Source: Mordavella massiliensis
Lineage (GTDB): Bacteria; Bacillota; Clostridia; Lachnospirales; Lachnospiraceae
Assembly (NCBI RefSeq): GCF_016901695.1
Contig: NZ_JACJKS010000007.1
Span: 62,001 to 126,000, forward strand
Reading direction: 5' to 3'
DNA length: 64,000 bases
Below are positions 1 through 7,691 of the stretch, in pieces (the stretch's first letter is position 1; each line of letters opens with the position of its first letter). The notes below the pieces were generated by a model, which worked only from the letters and a program-made list of their open reading frames with translations, was not told where the DNA came from and did not search any database. A program made the position numbers and the translations under genes.

Positions 1-1
1 T

Positions 2-838
2 GCCCTGCTCATCATCTGCGGCATCTGGGCCTTCTTTGTAAATGAGAACGCCATCGAGGGCGTGAAGTATTACCTGCTTCCTGATTTCAGCAAGTTCAGC
101 TTCACCACCTTCGCCCAGGCGGCGACACAGGTGCTGTTCTCCGTGGGCATCGGCTGGGGCCTCTATGTGACCCTGGGCGCCAACATCCCCAAGCAGAACA
201 ACCTGAAGAGCGACGCAGTCATGGTCTCCGTCTTTGACACGGCCGCCGCGATCCTGGCCGGCTTCGTCATCGTTCCCTCCGCCTTTTCCGGCGGCGTGGA
301 CATCGAGTCCGCAGGCCCCAGTCTTGTGTTCAATGTCATGACGGACATCTTTGAGAAACTGCCGGGCGGCCGGATCATCGGCTTCTGCTTCTTCCTGGCC
401 ATCCTCTTCGCCGTGATCTCCTCGCTGTTCAGCTTCTTCGAGATCTCTGTGCGCACCTTTGAGGATAACCTGCACATGGGACGGCTGAAGGCCTCCGTCA
501 CGACGGCTGTCATCGTCGGCATCGGCAACATCTTCGCCTCCCTCGGTTTTGGGCTCTTAAGCGGTGTGAAGCTTCCCTGGATCGATGCAGGCGGCTTCAA
601 GACCCTGGGCATCTACGACTGGCTGGACACCTTCACAGCCTACCTCCTAATGCCCATCGGCTGCATCCTCGTCTGCATCTTCATCGCGAAAGTATGGGGC
701 TTTAAGAACTACGAGAAGGAGGCCACCAACGACGGAAAGTTCGGCCATGTGAACGCCTATGAGAAGTTCCTGACCGTCTTCGTGGTTCCCTTCTTCATGA
801 TCATCATCCTGCTGACCGTGTTCGGCTTCATCAAATAA
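2..838 (+). CDS. Sodium-dependent transporter, NSS/SNF family (5' truncated by window edge)
   Basis: The open frame runs in from the left edge, so only the C-terminal 278 residues are visible. They are strongly hydrophobic with about six membrane segments. The stretch ATQVLFSVGIGWGLYVTLGA followed by a Lys-rich turn and a Ser/Asp helix is typical of the second half of neurotransmitter:sodium symporter homologues. In this family such proteins import amino acids with Na+, which would suit a neighbouring amino-acid-fermenting cluster; the substrate is inferred only from context. The GTG at 62 is internal and not a credible start because the same frame is open upstream with family-like sequence. 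No clear terminator follows the stop. Confidence 0.8.
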   Translation, partial: ALLIICGIWAFFVNENAIEGVKYYLLPDFSKFSFTTFAQAATQVLFSVGIGWGLYVTLGANIPKQNNLKSDAVMVSVFDTAAAILAGFVIVPSAFSGGVDIESAGPSLVFNVMTDIFEKLPGGRIIGFCFFLAILFAVISSLFSFFEISVRTFEDNLHMGRLKASVTTAVIVGIGNIFASLGFGLLSGVKLPWIDAGGFKTLGIYDWLDTFTAYLLMPIGCILVCIFIAKVWGFKNYEKEATNDGKFGHVNAYEKFLTVFVVPFFMIIILLTVFGFIK

Positions 839-911
839 GAGCGGAAGCAGTAATTTGAACAATCAGGCGTTTGTTTTTATCGCTCAAATTAGACAGAATG
901 CTCAGTTTCAG

Positions 912-940
912 TTGACTTGTTAATTTTTTGATGATACAAT
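912..940 (+). promoter_or_regulatory. Sigma-A promoter for the TauE/SafE-like gene
   Basis: A -35 box TTGACT (912-917) and -10 box TACAAT (935-940) are separated by 17 bases. The predicted transcript starts near 947 and leaves a leader of about 90 bases before the ATG at 1039. Confidence 0.6.
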
Positions 941-1038
941 AGCAGTGATAACCGGGTTCGCCTCCGCTATAATCGGGGGTAGCTTTAGGGGGGCGGGCTC
1001 TGAAACAATTTTTATTCATAATCTGGAGGGATGTTTTT

Positions 1039-1971
1039 ATGGCAATGTACATCATGAAAGGGTTATGCGTGATCGGTATCATCCTGAACGTTGTTCTGAT
1101 GATCCGCAAGAACAAAGAGCTCCGCGCCAACCCTGAGAAAGACCCTGAAATCGGTTTAACCGGCGAGGAACTGTGGCAGAGAGGTAAACAGCCGAAGAAC
1201 CTTGTCGCAACGATCATCACCGGTTTTGTAGCGAACTTCCTGGATACCCTTGGAATCGGTTCCTTCGCTCCGTCATCTGCTTCCTTTAAGCTGACGAAGT
1301 CTGTAGACGATATCCTGGTTCCCGGCACGCTGAACGTAGGCGACACTGTTCCTGTATGTGTGGAGGCGTTCCTGTTCTTCGGTTTCGTAGATATGGATAT
1401 CCTGACACTGGTACTGATGATTGTAGCTTCTGTAGTCGGATCCTTCGTAATGGCCGACATCGTAACAAAGTTCGACAGAAAGAAAGTTCGTTACGCACTG
1501 TTCGTTGGTCTGTTCATCCTGGCTACCGTGATCCTGATGAAGGTTTTCGCAGTTGGTCCGTTCGGTACGATCGGTACAGAACTCGGACTTCGCGGCGTGA
1601 AGCTCGTGATCGCTGTTGTCGGCAACTTCATCTTCGGCGCTCTGATGAGCATCGGCGTTGGTCTGTACGCTCCTTGTATGGCTATGGTTCTGGCTCTTGG
1701 TATGGATGCCGGATGCGCGTTCCCCGCTATGATGGGTTCCTGCGCATACCTGATGGCATTCGGCAATGGCCCGAAGTTCATCGCTCAGGGAAGATACGAC
1801 ATGGTTGCATGCTGGACACAGGCTATCTTTGGAGCCATCGGTGTTTACTGCGCATACGCTTTCGTATCCAGTCTGCCGCTTGACGTGCTTACAAAGGTTA
1901 TCGCTGTTATCGTTTACATCACAGCATTCCTGTACCTGCACGACGCTATCAAGAAAGGTTCTGCAGCGTAA
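1039..1971 (+). CDS. TauE/SafE-like (TSUP) membrane permease
   Basis: A 310-residue polytopic membrane protein with about eight hydrophobic segments. Two similar halves are visible, the first with the loop GFVANFLDTLGIGSFAPSSA and the second with a Gly-rich SIGVGLYAPCMAMVLALG segment. Both are characteristic of the TSUP superfamily (sulfite/sulfonate/anion exporters). The start is fixed by the ribosome site GGAGGG seven bases upstream. It has its own promoter and ends in a strong terminator. Related permeases are, to my knowledge, often found beside D-proline reductase genes. That raises a role in substrate or product movement, but the transported compound cannot be read from sequence. Confidence 0.75.
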   Translation: MAMYIMKGLCVIGIILNVVLMIRKNKELRANPEKDPEIGLTGEELWQRGKQPKNLVATIITGFVANFLDTLGIGSFAPSSASFKLTKSVDDILVPGTLNVGDTVPVCVEAFLFFGFVDMDILTLVLMIVASVVGSFVMADIVTKFDRKKVRYALFVGLFILATVILMKVFAVGPFGTIGTELGLRGVKLVIAVVGNFIFGALMSIGVGLYAPCMAMVLALGMDAGCAFPAMMGSCAYLMAFGNGPKFIAQGRYDMVACWTQAIFGAIGVYCAYAFVSSLPLDVLTKVIAVIVYITAFLYLHDAIKKGSAA

Positions 1972-2001
1972 GCAGACTCATAAAAACTTCATAATGAGAT
2001 T

Positions 2002-2040
2002 AAAAAGGTTCTGCGTGGTCATCCCACACAGAACCTTTTT
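2002..2040. terminator. Bidirectional Rho-independent terminator
   Basis: A perfect stem (AAAAAGGTTCTG and its complement, loop around 2018-2024) ends in a T-run on both strands. It sits between the convergent permease gene and the YcxB-like gene and serves both. Confidence 0.85.
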
Positions 2041-2041
2041 C

Positions 2042-2707
2042 TTATCTTCTCTCTTTTTCTCTCTCCTGCGCCTCGATCCGCATCCGTGTGATGTGGCCGC
2101 GTATCTGCATTCCAAAGTTCTTAAACCGGTTCCAGAGCCCCACAGGCAGCCAGCGGTAATCCGCGCCGCTCTTCTCAAGGATAAACTCCTTAAAGTCCCT
2201 CTCCTCACCTTCGGTAAAGTTTGCCTTTGGCAGGATCAGCAGATCGTCCTCGTTCATACCTACGTAGTATGTCTTCTCATCCTCCCAGATCCGGTAGATC
2301 GTCTTGTAGTAGCCCATATTGTCCACGGATCCGTTCTGCCGCACCCGCACGCCGGTATTGCCGAACAGGTAGGTGAGCTCCTCGTTTTCCTTCACCGCCG
2401 GGTCCCCTCTCATCGTGCCAAGCGCCAGGTACTGCCGGAACAGTCCCGTCGCAACGAGCAGGGCGCCCACGCCGTAGCAGACGATCACGCCGGGCAGCGC
2501 CATATTCTTTACCAGAGTCGGCACAAGCGCCAGCAGGATGCCTGTCATAACCAGGTTGAAGGTGACACGCGGGTGTTTCACCCGGTTATAGAATTTGATA
2601 TATTTCATCATCATGGCCTTATCCCGCCGGATGTCCACCACATACCGGTTCTTCCGCGGATCGGCCGCCGTCTGCTGCTCCATTTTCACTTCTTCCAATT
2701 TCTCCAT
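2042..2707 (-). CDS. YcxB-like membrane protein
   Basis: A 221-residue protein with a charged N-terminus, two membrane helices around residues 52-90, then a cytosolic beta-rich domain. Near the middle it has the pattern of a small-residue PH-like fold (LTYLFGNTGVRV then YYKTIYRIWEDEKTYYV). This architecture matches the YcxB-like family of unknown function, in which two helices precede a PH-like domain. The last 20 residues are basic and probably coiled. It is monocistronic, converging on the permease gene. Function is unknown and the assignment rests on architecture. Confidence 0.6.
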   Translation of the reverse strand: MEKLEEVKMEQQTAADPRKNRYVVDIRRDKAMMMKYIKFYNRVKHPRVTFNLVMTGILLALVPTLVKNMALPGVIVCYGVGALLVATGLFRQYLALGTMRGDPAVKENEELTYLFGNTGVRVRQNGSVDNMGYYKTIYRIWEDEKTYYVGMNEDDLLILPKANFTEGEERDFKEFILEKSGADYRWLPVGLWNRFKNFGMQIRGHITRMRIEAQEREKERR

Positions 2708-2911
2708 TCCTCCCTTTCGTTTCGACAGGATTGCGTCTCGTGGATATTATACCACATCTCCGGGCATATGCCTACAGAAAGTGTAGTCCGTCAGCGCTTT
2801 TGTCTGATAAAGTGATAATACGTCACTTTATTGAATTTATACAAATTCAGCATCAGTTAATACACTTTATTTGTATAAACATACAGTTTTTCCCTACCTT
2901 CTCCAGGTGTC

Positions 2912-2940
2912 TTGACACCCGTGCCATCTTGTGCTATAGT
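2912..2940 (+). promoter_or_regulatory. Strong sigma-A promoter without a downstream ORF
   Basis: A consensus TTGACA (2912-2917) and TATAGT (2935-2940) are spaced by exactly 17 bases. No credible open reading frame with a ribosome site follows before the terminator at 3131-3173, so it most likely drives the non-coding RNA described next. Confidence 0.65.
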
Positions 2941-2946
2941 TAACCC

Positions 2947-3173
2947 AATCTTAAAAAAGGTTGCAGTTGCAGTTGATCCGATGCCGATTGTTTTCCCCAA
3001 GAGCAGTCCTGCACCGGTGAACTACAATTTATTATATATACTTTCTCCATTCGTGGAGATTTTTCCCCAGCTTTGTATATATATACAAAACTGCAAATGC
3101 AACGAGGAAAAACCTCTCAATGACATACCAAAAAGAAAGGGCACGACATGTTCAGATGTCGTGCCTTTTCTTT
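2947..3173 (+). ncRNA. Candidate structured non-coding RNA of about 225 nt
   Basis: This otherwise gene-free stretch (2708-3193) has a near-consensus promoter at its left end and a terminator at its right end. Between them, 2960-2974 pairs with 3089-3103 over 15 bases with one mismatch, closing a long-range domain. Inside is a UUCG-capped hairpin (TCTCCA-TTCG-TGGAGA, about 3044-3059) and a palindrome centred on TATATATA near 3080. A small GAGG/CCTC hairpin follows the closing stem. The size and long closing helix would fit a 6S-like RNA, but I cannot confirm that family from conserved sequence. I see no SRP or tmRNA signature. The alternative is that the region is only an AT-rich spacer. Confidence 0.5.
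3131..3173. terminator. Terminator of the prd operon and of the candidate ncRNA
   Basis: A long stem, GAAAGGGCACGACAT against ATGTCGTGCCTTTTC, with a short loop near 3151-3154. The U-run is strong on the minus strand (after prdE) and weaker on the plus strand. Confidence 0.85.
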
Positions 3174-3193
3174 GCACCGCAGGAGAGATCCGC

Positions 3194-3670
3194 TTATCTG
3201 TCCTGCTCCATCTTTCTCATTTTCAGTTTCAGAAGCGCAAGTGCCTTCTTGCAGTCCAGCTCTACCACGTTGTTCTCGCCGACTACGTTCGTCTCCGTGC
3301 CGTCTGCGCTCTTATTGATATCAATGATGCCGTCCAGATAGTTGTTGGTCACAACAAACTGGGCCACCGTGCCGCTGAAGTTGAGTCCGGTCACTGCGAT
3401 CCCTCTTGTGCCGAGCTGCTCGCATGTGTTCGTGAAGTCCACATCGCTGTTGCCCCAGCCGTCGGAGGAGATGATCACACCGTCCGCCCGCATGGCTTCT
3501 GCCCACACAGCAGTTCTTGTGCCGACGAGCATCTTGTCCACATTGTCATCCGGCGTACCTACGATAACGATACCCATCAGATCCACGTCTGTATCCTGGG
3601 ATACCACGTCGAGAAGGGGATCCCTGAAATGATGCAGTGATGTTTCCTTTGTTGAAGGTCCAATACCCAT
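3194..3670 (-). CDS. prdE: D-proline reductase cluster protein PrdE
   Basis: A 158-residue protein whose N-terminus MGIGPSTKETSLHHFRDPLL is the signature of PrdE. The body (DVDLMGIVIVGTPDDNVDK and DGVIISSDGWGNSDVDFTNT) is similar to the C-terminal 200 residues of PrdA in this same window, as known for PrdD/PrdE, which resemble the two halves of PrdA. The ATG at 3670 is chosen over an in-frame GTG nine bases upstream because AGGAGG lies eight bases before it. It follows prdD with a 12-base gap and ends just before the operon terminator. Its exact role is not settled; it is thought to be an accessory protein of the reductase. Confidence 0.9.
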   Translation of the reverse strand: MGIGPSTKETSLHHFRDPLLDVVSQDTDVDLMGIVIVGTPDDNVDKMLVGTRTAVWAEAMRADGVIISSDGWGNSDVDFTNTCEQLGTRGIAVTGLNFSGTVAQFVVTNNYLDGIIDINKSADGTETNVVGENNVVELDCKKALALLKLKMRKMEQDR

Positions 3671-3682
3671 ACCATTCACCTC

Positions 3683-4453
3683 CTACTGCATGGAACGGAT
3701 GATACCGTCTCTGTATTCATTTGGAGTTACAAGGATCGGCATGTTCCCCATATCGATGATGGAGCGTCCGCCTTCCACGCCTGATGGCTCTTTTGCGAAG
3801 AGATGCGTGTCGTACATGGCGCCCTGTCCGGCCACCTGCTTCACGATCAGGACTCTCTTCTTGCCCGGGCGCACGATATCATGATACTCGTGCCGCTCCG
3901 TGCACTTCTCGCCCTTAAATTTCTTCATCTTGTCCCTGTATGTCTGGATGAACTCGTCGCAGGCCCTGTGCGCTGCTGTCGGGCCCGGGCGCTCCTGTCC
4001 CATGCCCTCCTTGAGGGTTACGTCGAAGGAGATGATGTAGTCATCGTCACCCGGCGTACCGGCGCGGTTCAGGACAAGCTGCTCCTTCAGGTTGCCCTCA
4101 GAGGAGCCGAACTCGTGGCACTGCTTTCCGACTGTGTCCACACCCGTCAGGATCACGTACACGCCCGTGACCGTATGTGTGATGCCCTCTCCGATCTTTC
4201 CGAGCACCTTTGTAGAGATCGGAATGATGTCCATGATCGTGTTTGTCCAGCGGTCATGATCGCCGGGCTTAATGATCTGGATATCGATCTTCTCGATGTA
4301 ATCCTTCTCCTGCTCCACGAGCTGGTCCAGCATCTCCTTGCTGACAGTCATGTGTCCGTCTGTTGTGATGTCGTTGTGGTCGCCCCACTCCACATCTGTC
4401 ATGTGGAACGCCTTGATCACAAGACGGCGTAAGTCTTTCACCTGATCAGCCAT
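3683..4453 (-). CDS. prdD: D-proline reductase cluster protein PrdD
   Basis: A 256-residue protein that parallels the middle of PrdA. It shares GEFGSSEG-like (HEFGSSEGNL), RPGPTAAHRACDEF and the block VRPGKKRVLIVKQVAGQGAM with PrdA, so it derives from the N-terminal half of a PrdA-type proprotein. It has no processing-site Cys equivalent to the PrdA one at its end. The ATG is preceded by GGAGGTGG. In the family PrdD and PrdE resemble the PrdA chains but are not subunits of the purified core enzyme. It is separated from prdB by a hairpin terminator, which suggests lower expression than prdAB. Confidence 0.9.
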   Translation of the reverse strand: MADQVKDLRRLVIKAFHMTDVEWGDHNDITTDGHMTVSKEMLDQLVEQEKDYIEKIDIQIIKPGDHDRWTNTIMDIIPISTKVLGKIGEGITHTVTGVYVILTGVDTVGKQCHEFGSSEGNLKEQLVLNRAGTPGDDDYIISFDVTLKEGMGQERPGPTAAHRACDEFIQTYRDKMKKFKGEKCTERHEYHDIVRPGKKRVLIVKQVAGQGAMYDTHLFAKEPSGVEGGRSIIDMGNMPILVTPNEYRDGIIRSMQ

Positions 4454-4502
4454 TTTTCCACCTCCGCTTATTTGTTATTTTTTTATCCTTCTTTTTTTAC
4501 AA

Positions 4503-4533
4503 AAAGGGCAGATGCATATTACATCTGCCCTTT
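4503..4533 (-). terminator. Intercistronic terminator between prdB and prdD
   Basis: A 12-bp perfect stem (AAAGGGCAGATG against CATCTGCCCTTT, 7-base loop) is followed on the minus strand by TTTTT. It lies in the 118-base gap after prdB and before prdD, all in the same direction. Partial readthrough would set the ratio of prdAB to prdDE. Confidence 0.8.
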
Positions 4534-4571
4534 AAATCCTGTTTAGTGCTTTTCTCTAATATCTGTAGACA

Positions 4572-5297
4572 TTAGATCTTCGCAACGTACTCAAACGGCA
4601 GCGGTACGATCGTTCCAGGTGTCTGGATCTTAACAAGCTGCTCAAGAGTAGCTTTTACGATCTGTGTCTGCTGTTCTACGTTGTGAGGACCACCCGCGTT
4701 GGCACCCATAGGTACTAACGGAGCTACCGCACGAGGAGTACCGGTCTGACGTACAACCGGAGGAAGAGCTGCAATAATGATTGTAGGAATTCCAGCCTCT
4801 TCAATCGCTCTCTGCACCAATACTGCAGAGCGGTGGCAGGTTCCTCAGCCAGCGGTGAGGATAACTGCGTCTACATCCTCTTCTGTGAACATCTTTGCAA
4901 CAGCCGGACCAGTCTCGTTTTTGAACTTCTCCTGGTTTCCGCCGCCGCCCATGAATCCTGCGTGTACAGGAGCACATGCTCTGATGAAGCCCTCTGCTGC
5001 AAGCTCATGAATTCTGTCGATGGGGAACATGCAGTTGATGTCCTTGTTAACATCACTGTTGTCATATCCGCCGTGGGATACCATCAGTTCGCTGGATGGC
5101 GTTGTGTTCTCGATCTTTCTCCATGTGAAGTCACCGGCAAGATTGAATCTCTCCTGTGATTTCTTATGAACACCAGCAGCCGTAGCAAGAGCGATGGACA
5201 TGTCCTTCAGCTCTTTTTTAACAGGCGTCCATACCGGAGGAGGTGTAATCGGAACAAAAATCTCAGATTGTAAACCTTTAACAACCGTTAAACTCAT
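4572..5297 (-). CDS. prdB: D-proline reductase selenoprotein subunit PrdB (in-frame UGA = Sec)
   Basis: This is one gene read through an in-frame TGA at 4845-4847 (residue 151), giving 241 residues. Around the TGA the frame reads VILTAG-U-GTCHRSAVLVQ, matching the family's Sec site near residue 152. The Sec and the Cys three residues on form the UxxC redox pair that attacks proline at the alpha-N bond. The downstream part (AIEEAGIPTIIIA, PRAVAPLVPMGANAG) is also family-typical. The start ATG at 5297 has AGGAGG eight bases upstream and overlaps the stop of the preceding gene (ATGA). A hairpin 12 bases after the TGA is the likely SECIS. A gene caller unaware of Sec would split this gene into two false ORFs. 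Confidence 0.95.
4806..4832 (-). promoter_or_regulatory. Candidate bacterial SECIS hairpin of prdB
   Basis: Starting 12 bases after the UGA, the mRNA can form CTCTGCA-GTATTGG-TGCAGAG, a 7-bp stem with a G-containing loop. Distance and shape fit the SelB-binding hairpins found inside bacterial selenoprotein genes. Confidence 0.65.
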
Positions 5298-5596
5298 TTT
5301 GAAACCTCCTTATTTTCCATTTGCCTACGCATCTTTTCCTGATTGCGTCGTTCTTTCTCTATATTGCTGACATATTTCTCATTTACTTCAGGCCCGAGCT
5401 GCTCCGGAAAGCTCATGTTCCATCCGATCTCCTGCCCCACTTTCGGTTCCGTGTCACAGATGAACATCCGCTTCGGCGCTTTGAAAAATCCCAGGCGCCC
5501 TTTCAGATCCACGCTGATGCTGCAGTCGTCAACATCAACCACGATCCCTTCCATGTAAATGATCCTGTCGCCATAGTGCAAACGCTCGTTGTTCAT
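5294..5596 (-). CDS. Small conserved prd-operon protein (CBO2463/CBO2479-like)
   Basis: A 100-residue protein starting MNNERLHYGDRIIYMEGIVV with a beta-rich first half (DDCSISVDLKGRLGFFKAPKRM) and a highly charged, Glu/Lys/Arg-rich coiled tail. It lies 15 bases after prdA and its stop overlaps the prdB start, so it is translationally coupled to the catalytic subunits. Small proteins of this type occur in several prd clusters; I recall them under the domain name CBO2463/CBO2479, but the match is from memory. The N-terminal pattern suggests a small beta-barrel. No enzymatic motif is visible and its role is unknown. Confidence 0.6.
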   Translation of the reverse strand: MNNERLHYGDRIIYMEGIVVDVDDCSISVDLKGRLGFFKAPKRMFICDTEPKVGQEIGWNMSFPEQLGPEVNEKYVSNIEKERRNQEKMRRQMENKEVSK

Positions 5597-5611
5597 TAAA
5601 ACCGCCTCAGA

Positions 5612-7471
5612 TTAGTCGTATTTTTCCTTACGCTTCTGGCTCATCGGCAGGGACTGCTCGTTCTCAACAAGATCAACTTTCTTGCCGTAAGCGCCCTCGA
5701 TCAGCTCAACGTTTGTAGACTTAACGTTCGGATTCCACTTTCTCTCAGCAGCTTTCACTTCCTCGCCTGCCATAGCTGTCTTCAGCATAGCCAGTGCACG
5801 GATCGCATCCTCCTCGCAGAGGGTGTTACATCCGAGAACCTCGTTCTCGATACCGGACTCAGACTTGTTGTTGTCAACCATGTATGTCATGTACTTGTTA
5901 CCAACAACGAGTGCGCCCTGTACTGCGCAGTAGGACATGCCAACTGTCGGAACGCCTCTCATACCGATCTGCTCGATATGGCTTGCGAAGTCAATGTGGT
6001 TGTTTCCGAAGCCCTCTGTTGTAACGAATGCTCCGTCAACGTCCATCATCTCAACTGTGTGGCCTACACGTTTGGATACGTAGAACTTCTCAGCGTTGAT
6101 CTGCGGGCTTCCTACGAATACAACGCCGCAGAGGTCAACTTCCGGATCATGAAGAGTCTCGATTACGAGCGGCTCTCTCCAGTAATGTCTGGACATCTCC
6201 TTGGATGCAGGTCCGATACATGTAAGAGCATGGATACATCCATCCAGAACCTCAAGCGGAGATACGCATACCGGAACGTTTCCTAAGTCAACGTTTGCTC
6301 TCGCGCCAAGGATGCCGACCGGCTCTACCGGAAGGATGAAGTTGTCGTGCATAGCGCCCTGACCCATGATCTCTTTTACGATAACGACTTTCTTCTTGCC
6401 GGGACGACGAACCTGTTTCAGTTCCTGCGTCTCAGCAACAAGGCTCTCATCGAGTTCCTTCATGACCTCACGGATCTCCTGTGTGATCACATCGAACGCT
6501 GTGTGGGCAGCCATAGGTCCACGACGCTCCATGTTGGTCTTCTCCTGGATCACGATGTTACCCTTGATGAAGATCTCGCCTTTATCCGGGCAGCCCGGAC
6601 GTCCCCACATGATGTTCTCATCCAGGTAACCCTCGGAGGAACCGAACTCACCGATCTGAACTCCGCCCTCGTCTGTACCTGTCAGCATCATAACAACGCC
6701 GTCCAGTACTCTTGTCACACCTGTACCGAGGTCAGCGTCGCCCTCTTTTGTAGCGATGGGCTGTACGTCCATGATCGTCTCGGAATATGTGTGATAGTTC
6801 TCAGGAGTAATGATCTCCAGGTGGAAGTCTTTAACGAGCTCCTGGTTGTCGATAACTTCCTGCTCGATGCCCTCACGGATGTAAAGAGTCGTTCCCTCGA
6901 TCTTTGTCTCAGGTCCTCTCTTAACCTCTGTGATCTTGAAGTGCTTTCTTGTTAAGGTTCCTACTACCTTCTCCTCGCCAGCCTCTGCTGCCGCCGGTGC
7001 TGCTGCGCCTGCTGCAACTGCTGCTGCGGGAACCTCTGCTACTGCTGCGCCGCCGTTGCCGAGTGCTCCAACCGGGATCTCAAGGTTGATGTCCTTGCCC
7101 TCTCCGATGTGGATCCTCAGTGTGCCGCCTGCTGCTGCAACCGGTGCTGCCGCGGGAGCTGCTGCCGGTGCTGCCGGAGCCTCTGCCTCTGCAGGTGCTT
7201 CCTCTGCCTCTGTGGTCGGAGCCTTCGCGCCCTCAACCTTGTCTGCTGTAAGCGGGCAAAGTGAATCGCAGGTCTCTTTGAGTTTTGCACCTAAAACTTC
7301 TTCGATGGTAAGGCATCCATCGAGGTTCAGTAATCCTGAATCTACAAGATCGTCAAAGATGGCGGGATCTTCCAGATTCGCCGGCTCAATTGTAATGCCG
7401 CCCTCGGCTCTACAACAAAGTACCGCAGGATCATGAGCATGTGCCTTAGCTGTTTCAGCTGTGATTGACAT
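5612..7471 (-). CDS. prdA: D-proline reductase proprotein PrdA
   Basis: A 619-residue proprotein. Residues 1-75 form a Cys-containing domain (MSITAETAKAHAHDPAVLCC), 80-150 an Ala/Pro/Glu linker, and the rest the reductase core. Family knowledge: PrdA is cut before a Cys that becomes a pyruvoyl group. Here the matching site is ALTCIGPASKEMSRHYW with Cys418, close to Cys421 of the studied enzyme. That would give an N-terminal chain of 417 residues and a pyruvoyl chain of 202. An upstream in-frame ATG (7612) is rejected because the ATG at 7471 has AAGGAGGG at the right distance and begins the conserved sequence. Together with PrdB it reduces D-proline to 5-aminovalerate in Stickland fermentation. 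Confidence 0.95.
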   Translation of the reverse strand: MSITAETAKAHAHDPAVLCCRAEGGITIEPANLEDPAIFDDLVDSGLLNLDGCLTIEEVLGAKLKETCDSLCPLTADKVEGAKAPTTEAEEAPAEAEAPAAPAAAPAAAPVAAAGGTLRIHIGEGKDINLEIPVGALGNGGAAVAEVPAAAVAAGAAAPAAAEAGEEKVVGTLTRKHFKITEVKRGPETKIEGTTLYIREGIEQEVIDNQELVKDFHLEIITPENYHTYSETIMDVQPIATKEGDADLGTGVTRVLDGVVMMLTGTDEGGVQIGEFGSSEGYLDENIMWGRPGCPDKGEIFIKGNIVIQEKTNMERRGPMAAHTAFDVITQEIREVMKELDESLVAETQELKQVRRPGKKKVVIVKEIMGQGAMHDNFILPVEPVGILGARANVDLGNVPVCVSPLEVLDGCIHALTCIGPASKEMSRHYWREPLVIETLHDPEVDLCGVVFVGSPQINAEKFYVSKRVGHTVEMMDVDGAFVTTEGFGNNHIDFASHIEQIGMRGVPTVGMSYCAVQGALVVGNKYMTYMVDNNKSESGIENEVLGCNTLCEEDAIRALAMLKTAMAGEEVKAAERKWNPNVKSTNVELIEGAYGKKVDLVENEQSLPMSQKRKEKYD

Positions 7472-7529
7472 ATTGTTTTCCCTCCTTGTTTTGTTGCTTG
7501 GGAGCGCCCGTAACCGGACGCCGTTTTCT

Positions 7530-7558
7530 TTATCCGCACACTGTATTTGCACGGATAA
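7530..7558 (-). promoter_or_regulatory. Dyad in the prdA leader
   Basis: The inverted repeat TTATCCG-N15-CGGATAA lies 59 bases upstream of the prdA start in the 220-base prdC-prdA gap. A second GC-rich dyad (GAATC..GATTC) lies near 7626-7650. Either could be an operator or an RNA hairpin; neither is followed by a T-run. Confidence 0.35.
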
Positions 7559-7691
7559 GGGGTGTATATTTTCAGCTGCAGGCAAAATAAGAAAATACCT
7601 CTCACTTTTCATATCGCAGGAAAGAATCGGGGGTCCTTCCCGGATTCTGCCCGCAGCAGAAATACCTTGTCCACGGACGGATGAACGCTTC

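Noticed and set aside
947-1038. Riboswitch in the leader of the TauE/SafE-like gene
   Set aside because: The GC-rich leader can fold weakly but I found no convincing helices or known consensus.
7472-7612. Upstream in-frame ATG extending PrdA by 47 residues
   Set aside because: The added residues are not family-like, while the ATG at 7471 has AAGGAGGG and begins the conserved N-terminus shared with the paralogue at 14958.
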